Of a stretch of 64,000 bases of DNA, positions 26,770 through 35,005 are shown one piece after another. The translations under genes were made by a program, and so were the position numbers. Below the pieces are notes generated by a model. That model had not been told where the DNA came from and made no database searches. It saw only the letters and a program-made list of their open reading frames with translations. The stretch is from Candidatus Coprenecus stercoripullorum (lineage in GTDB: Bacteria > Bacteroidota > Bacteroidia > Bacteroidales > UBA932). Positions within the stretch are counted from its first letter, which is position 1. Each line of letters opens with the position of its first letter. Location: positions 1 through 64,000 of the forward strand of contig DVLA01000071.1 of assembly GCA_018715745.1 (NCBI GenBank), written 5' to 3'.

Positions 26770-28627
26770 GGAACGCCATGAATTCCTCTTCGCTGCAACT
26801 TCCGACAGGGCCTGACAACGTGTTCCCTTCGGCATCGATTATTGCGTAGAGTGGCTGCGAGGCGGAGCCGAACTGCCTCATCTCATAGTCCCTGAACCTT
26901 CTTCCGAGTGTCCGGAATTCCGCATCCGGCCTTTTGTCGTCCACATACAGGTTCGCTATGATGAATCCGGATTCTATGCGGTTCAGTATCTCTGCATTGC
27001 TGAGAACGGTTGATTCCATCATTTTGCATACACTGCACGTGTGGGACTTGAATGATATGAATATCGGCTTGGACTGCTCTCTTGCGGCCAGTACGGCTTC
27101 TTCAAGCGTGGAGAAACTTTCTATGGAGGCGTACCCGCTCCCTGTTGCCTGTGTCGGCCCGTCGGGGGCAGGCTGCATGGCGGATACCGGGCTGTCTTCC
27201 GGAGGAATGAGCCCGGAGACTGATTTGAGCGGCGCACCTGAAAGGCCCGATGCAAGATAGAAGGCAAACGAGAGGCATGCTACAGACAGGCATATCCTTA
27301 TCCAGCCCGCCCCTTCTGACTGCCCGTCGTGCTTGGTCCTGAATATTCCGAGAAGATAAAGCCCAAGGACGAGCGACAGGGCTGCCCATACGGATATGAA
27401 ACCTGTTCTTGTTATGATATTCAGTCCGAAATACGCGTCAACATTGTACAGGAACTTCATGGAGAAGGCCAGCATTATGAATGCGAATACGACCTTTACC
27501 ATGTTCAGCCAACTTCCGGATTTGGGCATTTTCTTTATAAAGGCGGGGAATACCGAGCATATTACGAAAGGCAGTGAGAACGCCAGTCCGAATACGGCCA
27601 TTCCCAAAACAGGCTTCAGGGCAACTCCATCCATGACTGAGGCTGCCAGGATAGAACCGACAAACGGTCCTGTGCATGAGAAAGATACGATTGTCATTGC
27701 CAATGCGGCGAAAAATGCGGCGATGTATCCTCCTTTGTCTGCCTGCCTGTCGGCCTTGTCAGCCATTGAGCCGGGAAGGGTAATCTCGAACGCACCGAGA
27801 AACGAGATGCCGAAGATGATGAAGAGCAGGGCGAATACAAGGTTGGGAATCCAGTGGGTCCCCAGAGCGTCCGTTGCCGCCGTGCTTTCGAAGACGGCGA
27901 CTATCAGTCCTAACGCCGTGTAGATAAGTATGACGGATATGCCGAAAATGATGCCTTTAAGTATTCCGGACTTCCTGGACCCGCCTGTTCCCATAAGGAA
28001 TCCTACAGTCATGGGTATCATGGGGAATACACAGGGAGTTACAACTCCTGCCAGCCCGGCGGCAAAGGCGACAAGCAGGAACTTCCACAGGGACTGGCTT
28101 CCGCTTTCTGCCGCAGGCCCGGCCTGTCCTGCCCGGATTTCGGAAGATGCAGGATCTTCGTTGCCAGCCGCCTGCCGGTCTCCGGCAGTGAAAGATACGT
28201 CATACTCGTTAAGTATGCATTCCATTCCGTTGCAGGTCTGGCAGAAGAGTGTGCCCTTTACAGTCAGCGCCCCTTCGCGCAACGGTTTTATCATTTGCCT
28301 GAAAACCGCCTTGCCTTCGAAATATTCCACCTCTGTCCCGAATCCGGGGTCGATCTTCCGCAGCGGGACCTCTGTATCCTGCAGACGTCCCGACAGCTCA
28401 CAGCCGTCTATATCTATCGCTTCGAACGATGTTGGCATCGGGCCGTCATTTGCCGGATTCGAACTGTATATATACCATCCAGGATTGAGTGAGACCGTAA
28501 TGAGCATTTCATACAGGCCGTTTTCGGCAGGGCTTCCGGAACTTTTTACGGAGATTATCCCGTCGGCCCTTGCTGTGATGGACATTAGCATTGCCGTTGA
28601 GAGCAAAACGAGTAGTCTGCGCTTCAT
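26759..28627 (-). CDS. dsbD: Thiol:disulfide interchange protein DsbD
   Basis: DsbD carries reducing power from cytoplasmic thioredoxin across the inner membrane to periplasmic thiol proteins. The track start at 28720 runs through the divergent promoters; the ATG at 28627 gives MKRRLLVLLSTAML..., a proper signal peptide, and 622 residues. Order: signal peptide, periplasmic DsbD-alpha domain (with LFCQTCNGMEC), a membrane domain of about eight helices with Cys in TPCVFPMIPM and SFSCTGPFVG, and a C-terminal thioredoxin-like domain with CSVC. All redox cysteine pairs are present. It is convergent with folK. Confidence 0.93.
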   Translation of the reverse strand: MKRRLLVLLSTAMLMSITARADGIISVKSSGSPAENGLYEMLITVSLNPGWYIYSSNPANDGPMPTSFEAIDIDGCELSGRLQDTEVPLRKIDPGFGTEVEYFEGKAVFRQMIKPLREGALTVKGTLFCQTCNGMECILNEYDVSFTAGDRQAAGNEDPASSEIRAGQAGPAAESGSQSLWKFLLVAFAAGLAGVVTPCVFPMIPMTVGFLMGTGGSRKSGILKGIIFGISVILIYTALGLIVAVFESTAATDALGTHWIPNLVFALLFIIFGISFLGAFEITLPGSMADKADRQADKGGYIAAFFAALAMTIVSFSCTGPFVGSILAASVMDGVALKPVLGMAVFGLAFSLPFVICSVFPAFIKKMPKSGSWLNMVKVVFAFIMLAFSMKFLYNVDAYFGLNIITRTGFISVWAALSLVLGLYLLGIFRTKHDGQSEGAGWIRICLSVACLSFAFYLASGLSGAPLKSVSGLIPPEDSPVSAMQPAPDGPTQATGSGYASIESFSTLEEAVLAAREQSKPIFISFKSHTCSVCKMMESTVLSNAEILNRIESGFIIANLYVDDKRPDAEFRTLGRRFRDYEMRQFGSASQPLYAIIDAEGNTLSGPVGSCSEEEFMAFLNP

Positions 28628-28653
28628 TTTCTGTGTATTGTAGTGTTTTGCGG

Positions 28654-28661
28654 CAAATATA
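28654..28661 (-). promoter_or_regulatory. -7 box for dsbD
   Basis: TATATTTG on the minus strand is a perfect TAnnTTTG box 26 bases before the dsbD ATG at 28627. It lies within the longer track ORF and so supports the shorter dsbD start. Confidence 0.5.
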
Positions 28662-28672
28662 GGAATAATTAG

Positions 28673-28680
28673 TATTTTTG
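28673..28680 (+). promoter_or_regulatory. -7 box for glyS
   Basis: TATTTTTG matches TAnnTTTG and ends 21 bases before the glyS ATG at 28702. It is back to back with the dsbD box 11 bases away. The track's TTG start (28678) lies inside this box and is rejected. Confidence 0.5.
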
Positions 28681-28701
28681 CGCAATCAACGATTTGTACA
28701 G

Positions 28702-30255
28702 ATGACACAGGAAGAGACATTCAAGCAGCTTACTGCCCATGCAAAGGAATACGGCTTCATTTTCCCCTCAAGTGAGATTTACGACGGACTGAGCGCCGTG
28801 TACGATTACGGCCAGATGGGGGTTGAGCTGAAAAACAACATAAAGAAATACTGGTGGGACGCCATGGTGCGTCTTAACGAGAACATAGTCGGAATCGATT
28901 CGGCTATTTTCATGCATCCCAAAGTATGGCAGGCTTCCGGACATGTCGGGGCGTTCAACGATCCGCTTATAGACAATAAGGATTCCAAGAAAAGGTACCG
29001 TGCGGATGTCCTTATAGAAGACCATATCGCCAGGTTGGAGGAGAAGATCCAGAAAGAAGTGGAGAAGGGCCGCCGGAAATTCGGGGATGCCTTCGATGAG
29101 CGACAGTTCCTCTCGACGAATCCCAATGTGTTGCGAAACAGGCAGAAAGCGGACGAAATCAGGGCGAGGATGACGGAGGCCCTGAATGCCAACGACCTTG
29201 AGGCCCTTCGCAATATCATTATAGACTGCGGTATCGTATGCCCTGTTTCCGGTAGCAGGAACTGGACGGAGGTAAGGCAGTTCAACCTTATGTTCAGCAC
29301 ACAGCTGGGCAACATATCCGGTCAGGACGGAATAATATACCTGAGGCCAGAGACCGCCCAGGGAATATTTGTAAACTTCCTGAATGTCTGCAAGACTGGA
29401 AGGATGAAGATACCCTTCGGAATCGCGCAGACAGGGAAGGCATTCCGTAACGAGATAGTGGCCAGGCAGTTCATATTCCGCATGCGCGAGTTCGAGCAGA
29501 TGGAAATGCAGTTTTTCGTCCGTCCGGGAGACGAACTGGAGTGGTTTTCCAAATGGAAGGAGGCCAGGCTGCAATGGCATAAGGCCCTTGGCCTCGGGGA
29601 CGGCAAATACCGTTTCCATGACCATGAGAAGCTGGCCCATTATGCAAATGCGGCGACCGATATTGAGTTCGAATTCCCCTTCGGTTTCAAGGAACTCGAG
29701 GGGATACATTCCAGGACCGACTTCGACCTGGGCAACCACCAGAAATTCTCCGGCAGGAAGATACAGTATTTCGACCCGGAGACCAATGAAAGCTACACCC
29801 CGTATGTAGTAGAGACCTCCATAGGTCTGGACAGGATGTTCCTTGCCGTATTGTCCGCCGCCTATTGCGAGGAGAAACTTGAAAACGGGGAGACGAGGAC
29901 TGTCCTGAGGATTCCGCCGGTACTTTCTCCCGTCAAGGCGGCCGTACTTCCCCTTGTCAAGAAAGACGGTCTGCCGGAGGTGGCCCGCGAGATAATGGAC
30001 ACCCTGAAATACGATTTCAACTGTCAGTACGATGACAAGGACAGCATAGGGAAGCGGTATCGCAGACAGGATGCAATTGGGACTCCATACTGCATCACGA
30101 TAGACCACGATACTCTTGCCGACAGGTGCGTGACGGTAAGGGACAGGGATACGATGGCCCAGGAAAGGGTGCCGGTCTCCGCGATAAGAGGCATTATAGA
30201 GGAAAAGACGGGCTACAGGCCCGTACTGGAAAAATTGTACGATATAAACAAATGA
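28702..30255 (+). CDS. glyS: Glycyl-tRNA synthetase (single-chain, alpha2 type)
   Basis: This class II synthetase charges tRNA-Gly. It is the archaeal/eukaryal-like single-chain enzyme used by Bacteroidota rather than the two-subunit form. From the ATG at 28702 (MTQEETFKQL) it has 517 residues. Motif 2 surrounds IAQTGKAFRNEI, preceded by YLRPETAQGIFVNFLN. The insertion with CP-like residues (CGIVCPVSG) and the C-terminal anticodon-binding domain (PPVLSPVKAAVLPLVKK) follow the family plan. It is followed after 4 bases by a DHOD-like gene. Confidence 0.95.
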   Translation: MTQEETFKQLTAHAKEYGFIFPSSEIYDGLSAVYDYGQMGVELKNNIKKYWWDAMVRLNENIVGIDSAIFMHPKVWQASGHVGAFNDPLIDNKDSKKRYRADVLIEDHIARLEEKIQKEVEKGRRKFGDAFDERQFLSTNPNVLRNRQKADEIRARMTEALNANDLEALRNIIIDCGIVCPVSGSRNWTEVRQFNLMFSTQLGNISGQDGIIYLRPETAQGIFVNFLNVCKTGRMKIPFGIAQTGKAFRNEIVARQFIFRMREFEQMEMQFFVRPGDELEWFSKWKEARLQWHKALGLGDGKYRFHDHEKLAHYANAATDIEFEFPFGFKELEGIHSRTDFDLGNHQKFSGRKIQYFDPETNESYTPYVVETSIGLDRMFLAVLSAAYCEEKLENGETRTVLRIPPVLSPVKAAVLPLVKKDGLPEVAREIMDTLKYDFNCQYDDKDSIGKRYRRQDAIGTPYCITIDHDTLADRCVTVRDRDTMAQERVPVSAIRGIIEEKTGYRPVLEKLYDINK

Positions 30256-30259
30256 CGAT

Positions 30260-31240
30260 ATGGCTACATTGGATGTGAAATATTTGGGGCTGGAACTGAA
30301 AAGCCCGGTAATTGTCAGCAGCTGCTCGCTTACTGCCGATGCTGGAAAGATTGAGCTGATGGAGAAATACGGGGCCGGGGCGGTAGTCCTCAAGTCGCTG
30401 TTTGAGGAGCAGATCAGCAACGAGGCGGAATTTCTTTCCGGGGTTTCCGACTCCTACCCCGAGATGGGCGATTATCTTCACGGATATATCCGTCACAATT
30501 CAGTGGCGGATTATAAGGAAAAGGTACGCACCATAAAGGAAAGAGTCTCGATTCCCGTGATAGCCAGCATAAACTGTTACAGCAGAGGGGAGTGGACGGC
30601 CTATGCCAGGGAAATCGAGGCCGCCGGGGCGGATGCCATCGAGCTGAACCTTTATGAAATGCCTACCGGCAGGAAGACTTCTCCTGATGAGATTGAACAG
30701 GGGTATTGCGATACTGTGAGGGATGTCGTTAAAAACGTGCATGTTCCGGTGTCGGTGAAAATAAGTTCGCACCTTACCGGTATCGTCTGGTTTGCAGACA
30801 GGCTGTCATCCTGCGGGGCAAAAGGGGTAGTGGTTTTCAACAGGTTCTTCTCTCCCGACATAGATATTGACAGGTTGTGCATTGTACCTGCTCCGGCACT
30901 TTCCGGTCCGGACGAATACCTGATACCCTTGAGATGGACTGCCGTCCTGTCCGCAGTTACACGCGGGCTGGATATTTCCGCCACCACCGGAATCCATGAT
31001 TCCCGGACGGCCCTTAAGCTCATCCTTGCCGGGGCCGATACGGTGCAGCTGTGTTCGGTTCTGTATAAGGATGGCTTAGAAGTTATAGAAAAATTCAACT
31101 CCGACATCATCAGGTTTATGGATGACAACGGGTTCGCCTCTGTAAATGATTTCAGGGGAAAGCTGAACTACTCCAACATAAAGGACCCGGCGATGTACGA
31201 GAGGGTACAGTTCATGAAGACATTCGGAGAATTCCGGTAA
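30260..31240 (+). CDS. Dihydroorotate-dehydrogenase-like flavoprotein
   Basis: A 326-residue TIM-barrel protein resembling class 1 dihydroorotate dehydrogenases and dihydropyrimidine dehydrogenase (TLDVKYLGLELKSPVIVSSC at the start, VSVKISSHL, ISATTGIHDSRTALKLILAGADTVQLCSVL for FMN phosphate binding). The catalytic loop normally reading N-x-S-C-P-N is ELNLYEMPTG here, with no Cys, so it is unlikely to be a true PyrD. The substrate is unknown. It follows glyS by 4 bases and ends 4 bases before the oppositely oriented tRNA-Pro gene. Confidence 0.8.
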   Translation: MATLDVKYLGLELKSPVIVSSCSLTADAGKIELMEKYGAGAVVLKSLFEEQISNEAEFLSGVSDSYPEMGDYLHGYIRHNSVADYKEKVRTIKERVSIPVIASINCYSRGEWTAYAREIEAAGADAIELNLYEMPTGRKTSPDEIEQGYCDTVRDVVKNVHVPVSVKISSHLTGIVWFADRLSSCGAKGVVVFNRFFSPDIDIDRLCIVPAPALSGPDEYLIPLRWTAVLSAVTRGLDISATTGIHDSRTALKLILAGADTVQLCSVLYKDGLEVIEKFNSDIIRFMDDNGFASVNDFRGKLNYSNIKDPAMYERVQFMKTFGEFR

Positions 31241-31244
31241 TCTG

Positions 31245-31318
31245 TCGGGGTAAAAGGACTCGAACCTTCGACCCCCTGCTCCCAAAGCAGGTGCGCTAGC
31301 CAACTGCGCCACACCCCG
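31245..31318 (-). tRNA. tRNA-Pro (anticodon TGG)
   Basis: The minus strand folds as a 74-base tRNA: acceptor stem CGGGGTG/TACCCCG, D stem GCGC/GCGC, anticodon stem CCTGC/GCAGG around loop TTTGGGA (anticodon TGG), and a T arm with TTCGAGT. The discriminator is A; CCA is not encoded. A strong promoter within the adjacent palindromic repeat (31328-31359) points straight at its 5' end. Confidence 0.95.
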
Positions 31319-31326
31319 ATAAAGTT

Positions 31327-31410
31327 GCAAATATACACAGAAGCCGAGAGCGGAGCAAATGAGCTTGCTCAAATTTGCTTGGCCGAGGCGTAACAGTATA
31401 AATGCCGAAG
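31327..31410 (-). repeat. Palindromic promoter-bearing repeat, copy A
   Basis: This 84-base element matches copies B and C: GCAAATATAC...GAAGCCGAGAG, a central CAAA...TTTG inverted core and a CCGAGGCG right arm ending in CCGAAG. Its central loop is longer than in the other copies. It lies directly next to copy B in the same orientation and directly upstream of tRNA-Pro. Confidence 0.8.
31328..31359 (-). promoter_or_regulatory. Promoter of tRNA-Pro within repeat copy A
   Basis: On the minus strand TTTG (31356-31359), 20 bases, then TATATTTG (31328-31335) make a consensus Bacteroidota promoter. Initiation would be near 31320, two bases before the mature tRNA 5' end. Confidence 0.75.
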
Positions 31411-31486
31411 GCAAATATACGCAGAAGCCGAGAGTAATGCAAACTTGTTTGCAATTACCGAGGCGCCCAAGTATATGTGGACGAAG
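31411..31486 (+). repeat. Palindromic promoter-bearing repeat, copy B
   Basis: A 76-base copy abutting copy A with no gap. The left half holds minus-strand TTTG-N20-TATATTTG (31440-31443 and 31412-31419). The right half holds plus-strand TTTG (31448-31451)-N20-TATATGTG (31472-31479), pointing at the response-regulator gene, whose ATG is 26 bases beyond. The inner core GCAAACTTGTTTGC is a perfect inverted repeat. Confidence 0.8.
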
Positions 31487-31504
31487 CCGATAATTAAACT
31501 TCAT

Positions 31505-32188
31505 ATGAAAATACTTATAGTAGAGGATGATGCTTCGTTGAGGAAACTGATGCTCCGGGATCTTTCCCGAGAGAATTATATTGTCGAGACTGCATCGGAC
31601 TTCAATTCTGCCGATGCGCGCATAGCGGCATACAATTATGACTGTATTTTACTGGACATAATGCTGCCCGGAGGAAGCGGCCTCAAACTGTTGGAGCATA
31701 TTAAGAAGTTGCGCAGGAAGGACAATGTGATCATTATATCCGCAAAGGACTCGACAGAGGATAAGATAACCGGTCTTGACAACGGGGCGGATGACTATAT
31801 TGCCAAACCCTTCGAACTGTCGGAACTCAAGGCGAGAATCAAAAGCGTATTGCGAAGGAGCATGGGCGGCGGGGACATGTCATTGAACATGGGCAATGTC
31901 ACCGTACATACGGACAGCCGCATCGTTTCCGTAGACGGCCATGTCCTCCCGCTCTTGAAAAAGGAATACGATATTCTTCTGTACTTTATCCAGCATCCGA
32001 ACCATCTTGTGGACAAGTCCGATCTTGCGGAGGCAGTATGGGGAGACCATGCGGACGGGGTGGACAATTATCAGTTTCTCTATGCGCAGATGAAGAATCT
32101 CAGAAAAAAACTCGGCGAGGCCGGTGCCGCTATCGAGATAAAGGCGGTCTACGGTTTCGGATATAAACTGACAAGTACGGAAGGATAG
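31505..32188 (+). CDS. OmpR/PhoB-family response regulator
   Basis: A 227-residue two-component regulator. The receiver domain (1-120) has the acidic pair EDD near residues 7-9, phospho-acceptor Asp51 in LLDIMLPGG and Lys101 in YIAKPF. The C-terminal winged-helix DNA-binding domain (about 130-225) carries KKEYDILLYFIQHP and the RKKLG...YGFGYKL segment. The track start (31445) is upstream inside repeat copy B; the ATG at 31505 gives the proper MKILIVEDD. The histidine kinase follows one base after the stop. The right half of repeat B probably provides its promoter. Confidence 0.93.
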   Translation: MKILIVEDDASLRKLMLRDLSRENYIVETASDFNSADARIAAYNYDCILLDIMLPGGSGLKLLEHIKKLRRKDNVIIISAKDSTEDKITGLDNGADDYIAKPFELSELKARIKSVLRRSMGGGDMSLNMGNVTVHTDSRIVSVDGHVLPLLKKEYDILLYFIQHPNHLVDKSDLAEAVWGDHADGVDNYQFLYAQMKNLRKKLGEAGAAIEIKAVYGFGYKLTSTEG

Positions 32189-32189
32189 G

Positions 32190-33461
32190 ATGAGGCTTAT
32201 TTACAGGATAGCGTTGCGGCTTACCATGATTATGGTCCCCCTTATGGCGGTATGGGCGGCCTTTTTTTATTTTGCCGTAGTCGATGAAGTCAATGACGAG
32301 ACTGACGATACACTCGACAGTTTCTCCCAGGTTATCATTATGAAAATGCTGGCAGGCAGGGAGATGCCCCCTCCTGAGACCGGTACGAACAACAGTTACA
32401 GCATCATGCCGGTGGATTCCCTTTATGCTGAGCAGAATAAGAAGATAAGATATTATGATTCCGAGATGTACATACCCGAAAAGAGGGAAACGGAACCGGC
32501 GAGGATACTCAGTACGGTATTCAGGGACGATGACGGGCAGTATTACCGTCTCGATGTCTTTACCCCGGCAATCGACAAGGAGGACCTGCTCAGGGCGATT
32601 GCACTGTGGGTCGTTGCCCTGTATCTCTCGATGCTGTTTATAGCCGTCGGTGTCAGCCTTTATGTTCTCAACAGGAATATGAGGCCGCTCTATTCCCTGC
32701 TCGAATGGCTGGACAGATACAGACTCGGTGGGAAGAACCCGCCCCTGCCTGACGATACGGACATTGTCGAATTCAGGAAACTTAATGAAGGGGCGCAGGC
32801 GGCGCTGGACAGGATAGAGCAGACCTTTGAGAAGCAGAAGCAGTTTATCGGCAATGCCTCGCACGAATTGCAGACCCCTATGGCCGTGATAGCCAACAGG
32901 GTGGAGTGGTTGGTCGACAATACGGACCTGACTGAGGAACAGTTGGGCGAACTTCTGAGAATAAGGAAGACGCTGGATGATGTGGTCCGTTTGAACAAGA
33001 CCCTGCTCATGCTTACAAAGATTGACAACCGTCAGTTTCCGGAAGCGTCGGATGTGGACATAACCGCCCTTTCCGAAGAGATTCTTTCCGCCTATGATGA
33101 AATATACTCGGACAAGGGGCTTTCCGTAAAAAGGGATTTTGAAGCACCCTTAGTTGTCCGGATGAACACTACACTGGCCTATGCCTTGATATCCAATCTG
33201 CTGAAAAATGCGTACTCTCATTCTCCCGAAGGAGGGCACATAACGGTTACGATAAGGGACAGGCAATTCCTGATAGCTAATGACGGGGACGCGGAACTGG
33301 ATAAGGACCGTATTTTCGAAAGGTTCTACAAAGGTTCCGGCAGGGAGGGCTCTGCAGGCCTGGGCCTGGCGATAGTAAGGTCGGTACAGAGATATTACGA
33401 TCTCCGTGTAGAATATGCCTTCATGAATGGAATGCACGTATTCTCAGTGTTTTGGAAATGA
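32190..33461 (+). CDS. Sensor histidine kinase
   Basis: A 423-residue inner-membrane kinase: membrane helix at about 8-30, a periplasmic sensor of about 105 residues, second helix at about 136-160, a HAMP-like linker, then the dimerisation domain with phospho-acceptor His225 in NASHELQTPMAV. The ATPase domain has the N box NLLKNAYSH, the F-box ERFYKG and GSAGLGLAIV. It pairs with the regulator one base upstream. The signal is unknown; the nearby secreted PepSY-like proteins are plausible targets since PepSY-like genes often sit beside such systems. Confidence 0.92.
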   Translation: MRLIYRIALRLTMIMVPLMAVWAAFFYFAVVDEVNDETDDTLDSFSQVIIMKMLAGREMPPPETGTNNSYSIMPVDSLYAEQNKKIRYYDSEMYIPEKRETEPARILSTVFRDDDGQYYRLDVFTPAIDKEDLLRAIALWVVALYLSMLFIAVGVSLYVLNRNMRPLYSLLEWLDRYRLGGKNPPLPDDTDIVEFRKLNEGAQAALDRIEQTFEKQKQFIGNASHELQTPMAVIANRVEWLVDNTDLTEEQLGELLRIRKTLDDVVRLNKTLLMLTKIDNRQFPEASDVDITALSEEILSAYDEIYSDKGLSVKRDFEAPLVVRMNTTLAYALISNLLKNAYSHSPEGGHITVTIRDRQFLIANDGDAELDKDRIFERFYKGSGREGSAGLGLAIVRSVQRYYDLRVEYAFMNGMHVFSVFWK

Positions 33462-33559
33462 TTTCATTTTTATTTCATAATTGCATTGGACTTTTGCCGT
33501 GTCACAAAATCCCCGTCGGGGAATTAAGAGTGAAGATAAAAACAAAAGCATTAAAAATT

Positions 33560-34822
33560 ATGAAGAAGATTTTAACTGTATTAGCACTTTCGGCTTTTAT
33601 TGTAACCATTATCTCCTGCGACAGGAATGGGAATACTGACAAAGTCGAAATTACCAACGAAACAGAGGCTGCATTGTATGAAATGTATCCGGACGCAACT
33701 GATGTCTCCTGGCAGTTTAAGAGCGGTTACAGCGTTGCTTCTTTTTCAAGTTCCTTTACGAAATCAGACAATTCGGTAAGGCGCTCGGCATGGTTCGATG
33801 ACATGGGCGGCTGGTATATGACCGAAACGGACATAACCTACGACAGGCTGCCCGAAGCAGTCAAGGCTGCATTTGAAAGCAGCGAATATGCATCGTGGAC
33901 TATAGACGATATCGACATGCTCGAACGCGGAGGTGTTGAAACCATATATGTAATCGAAGTGGAAGGCGTCATGGAAGGCCGCACTGTGGAGATGGACCTT
34001 TATTATTCTCCGGACGGTATTCTGGTAAAACAGATAGCCGATGCCGACAGCGATTACGACTATGACGACTATATCCCTACCGACCCCGGTACCGGTATCC
34101 GGGACTTTATTGAAGAGAATTATCCCGGGGCCCGCATCGTTGAGGTGGACGAAGAGGGCGGATATGTCGAGGTGGAGATTATTGACGGAGGCGTATGCCG
34201 CGAACTGCTGTTCGAAATGGGGGGAACATGGATATATACGAAGACCGGGCTGCGCCTTGCGGAAGTTCCGGAGAACATAATGCAGTTCTTCAACAGTTCC
34301 GAATACTCGTCTGCACGGATAGATGATGTGGACCACTACCTGATGCCCGGCAATGAGTTTTACCGCTTCGAGCTCGAAGGACGCGGGGACGATGTGGAAA
34401 TCGACATATATCCTGACGGGACAATCGAGGTCGTGGACCGTGGCGGGAACGGAGGCAACGGGAACGGCCAGATGGTAGGCGAGGAGGTCGCTGCCTTCAT
34501 AGAGGACAGGTATCCCGGTGCCGTAATACTTGAATACGACTATGACGACGGCATGCTTGAAGTGGAGATATTCCATGACTCGCGTGAAAAGGACGTTTAT
34601 TTCAACGGTGCGGACGAGTGGGTATGGAGCAAATGGGAAGTACGGGTGAGCGAACTCCCTGCTGCCGTCATAGCCGCCCTCGATGCCGAGTACGGCCGCT
34701 ATGAGATTGACGATGCCGAGTTCGTGGAAACGCCGTCTTCACAATATTATGTTATTGAAATCGAATTCGGCGATGACAACGAAATAGAGCTGCGCATGGA
34801 TGCAGACGGTAATATCCTGTAA
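33560..34822 (+). CDS. PepSY-like (DUF2874) lipoprotein with three repeats
   Basis: From the ATG at 33560 the protein has 420 residues and a lipoprotein signal ending in the lipobox IISC (Cys about 20); the track start at 33452 overlaps the kinase gene and is rejected. The mature part is three tandem units of about 125 residues. Each opens with an A-x2-x-x-YP-x-A motif (LYEMYPDA, IEENYPGA, IEDRYPGA) and contains a VPxxV/LPxxV helix start, a SSEY-type turn, and acidic beta strands, as in the PepSY-like DUF2874 family. It is very acidic. It should face the periplasm or surface; function is unknown. Likely regulated by the adjacent two-component system (inference). Confidence 0.82.
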   Translation: MKKILTVLALSAFIVTIISCDRNGNTDKVEITNETEAALYEMYPDATDVSWQFKSGYSVASFSSSFTKSDNSVRRSAWFDDMGGWYMTETDITYDRLPEAVKAAFESSEYASWTIDDIDMLERGGVETIYVIEVEGVMEGRTVEMDLYYSPDGILVKQIADADSDYDYDDYIPTDPGTGIRDFIEENYPGARIVEVDEEGGYVEVEIIDGGVCRELLFEMGGTWIYTKTGLRLAEVPENIMQFFNSSEYSSARIDDVDHYLMPGNEFYRFELEGRGDDVEIDIYPDGTIEVVDRGGNGGNGNGQMVGEEVAAFIEDRYPGAVILEYDYDDGMLEVEIFHDSREKDVYFNGADEWVWSKWEVRVSELPAAVIAALDAEYGRYEIDDAEFVETPSSQYYVIEIEFGDDNEIELRMDADGNIL

Positions 34823-34892
34823 ATAATCCAGTCATGTAAGCTCTGGACGGATACGGCCCTGCGGGGCGGCGCGATTCGGACAGACAATAGCC

Positions 34893-34919
34893 GAAAGCCC
34901 GGAATTTTCCGGGCTTTTT
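34893..34919 (+). terminator. Intrinsic terminator after the PepSY-like lipoprotein
   Basis: GAAAGCCCGGAA, a 2-base loop and TTCCGGGCTTT followed by further Ts make a strong hairpin 70 bases after the stop codon, closing the two-component/PepSY unit. Confidence 0.88.
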
Positions 34920-35005
34920 CAGTTTTATTTTAGAATCGCTTTTCATCTTTGCACTGTCAATGATAGGTAATAATAGTATTAATAAATATTTTAAATTAAG
35001 GAATT

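Noticed and set aside
28768-30420. 550-residue open frame antisense to glyS
   Set aside because: It mirrors the codon pattern of glyS, has no recognisable domain, and glyS is unmistakable on the other strand.
31321-31500. CRISPR array in the tandem repeat region
   Set aside because: Only two adjacent copies with no spacers; the units are palindromic and promoter-like, and there are no cas genes.
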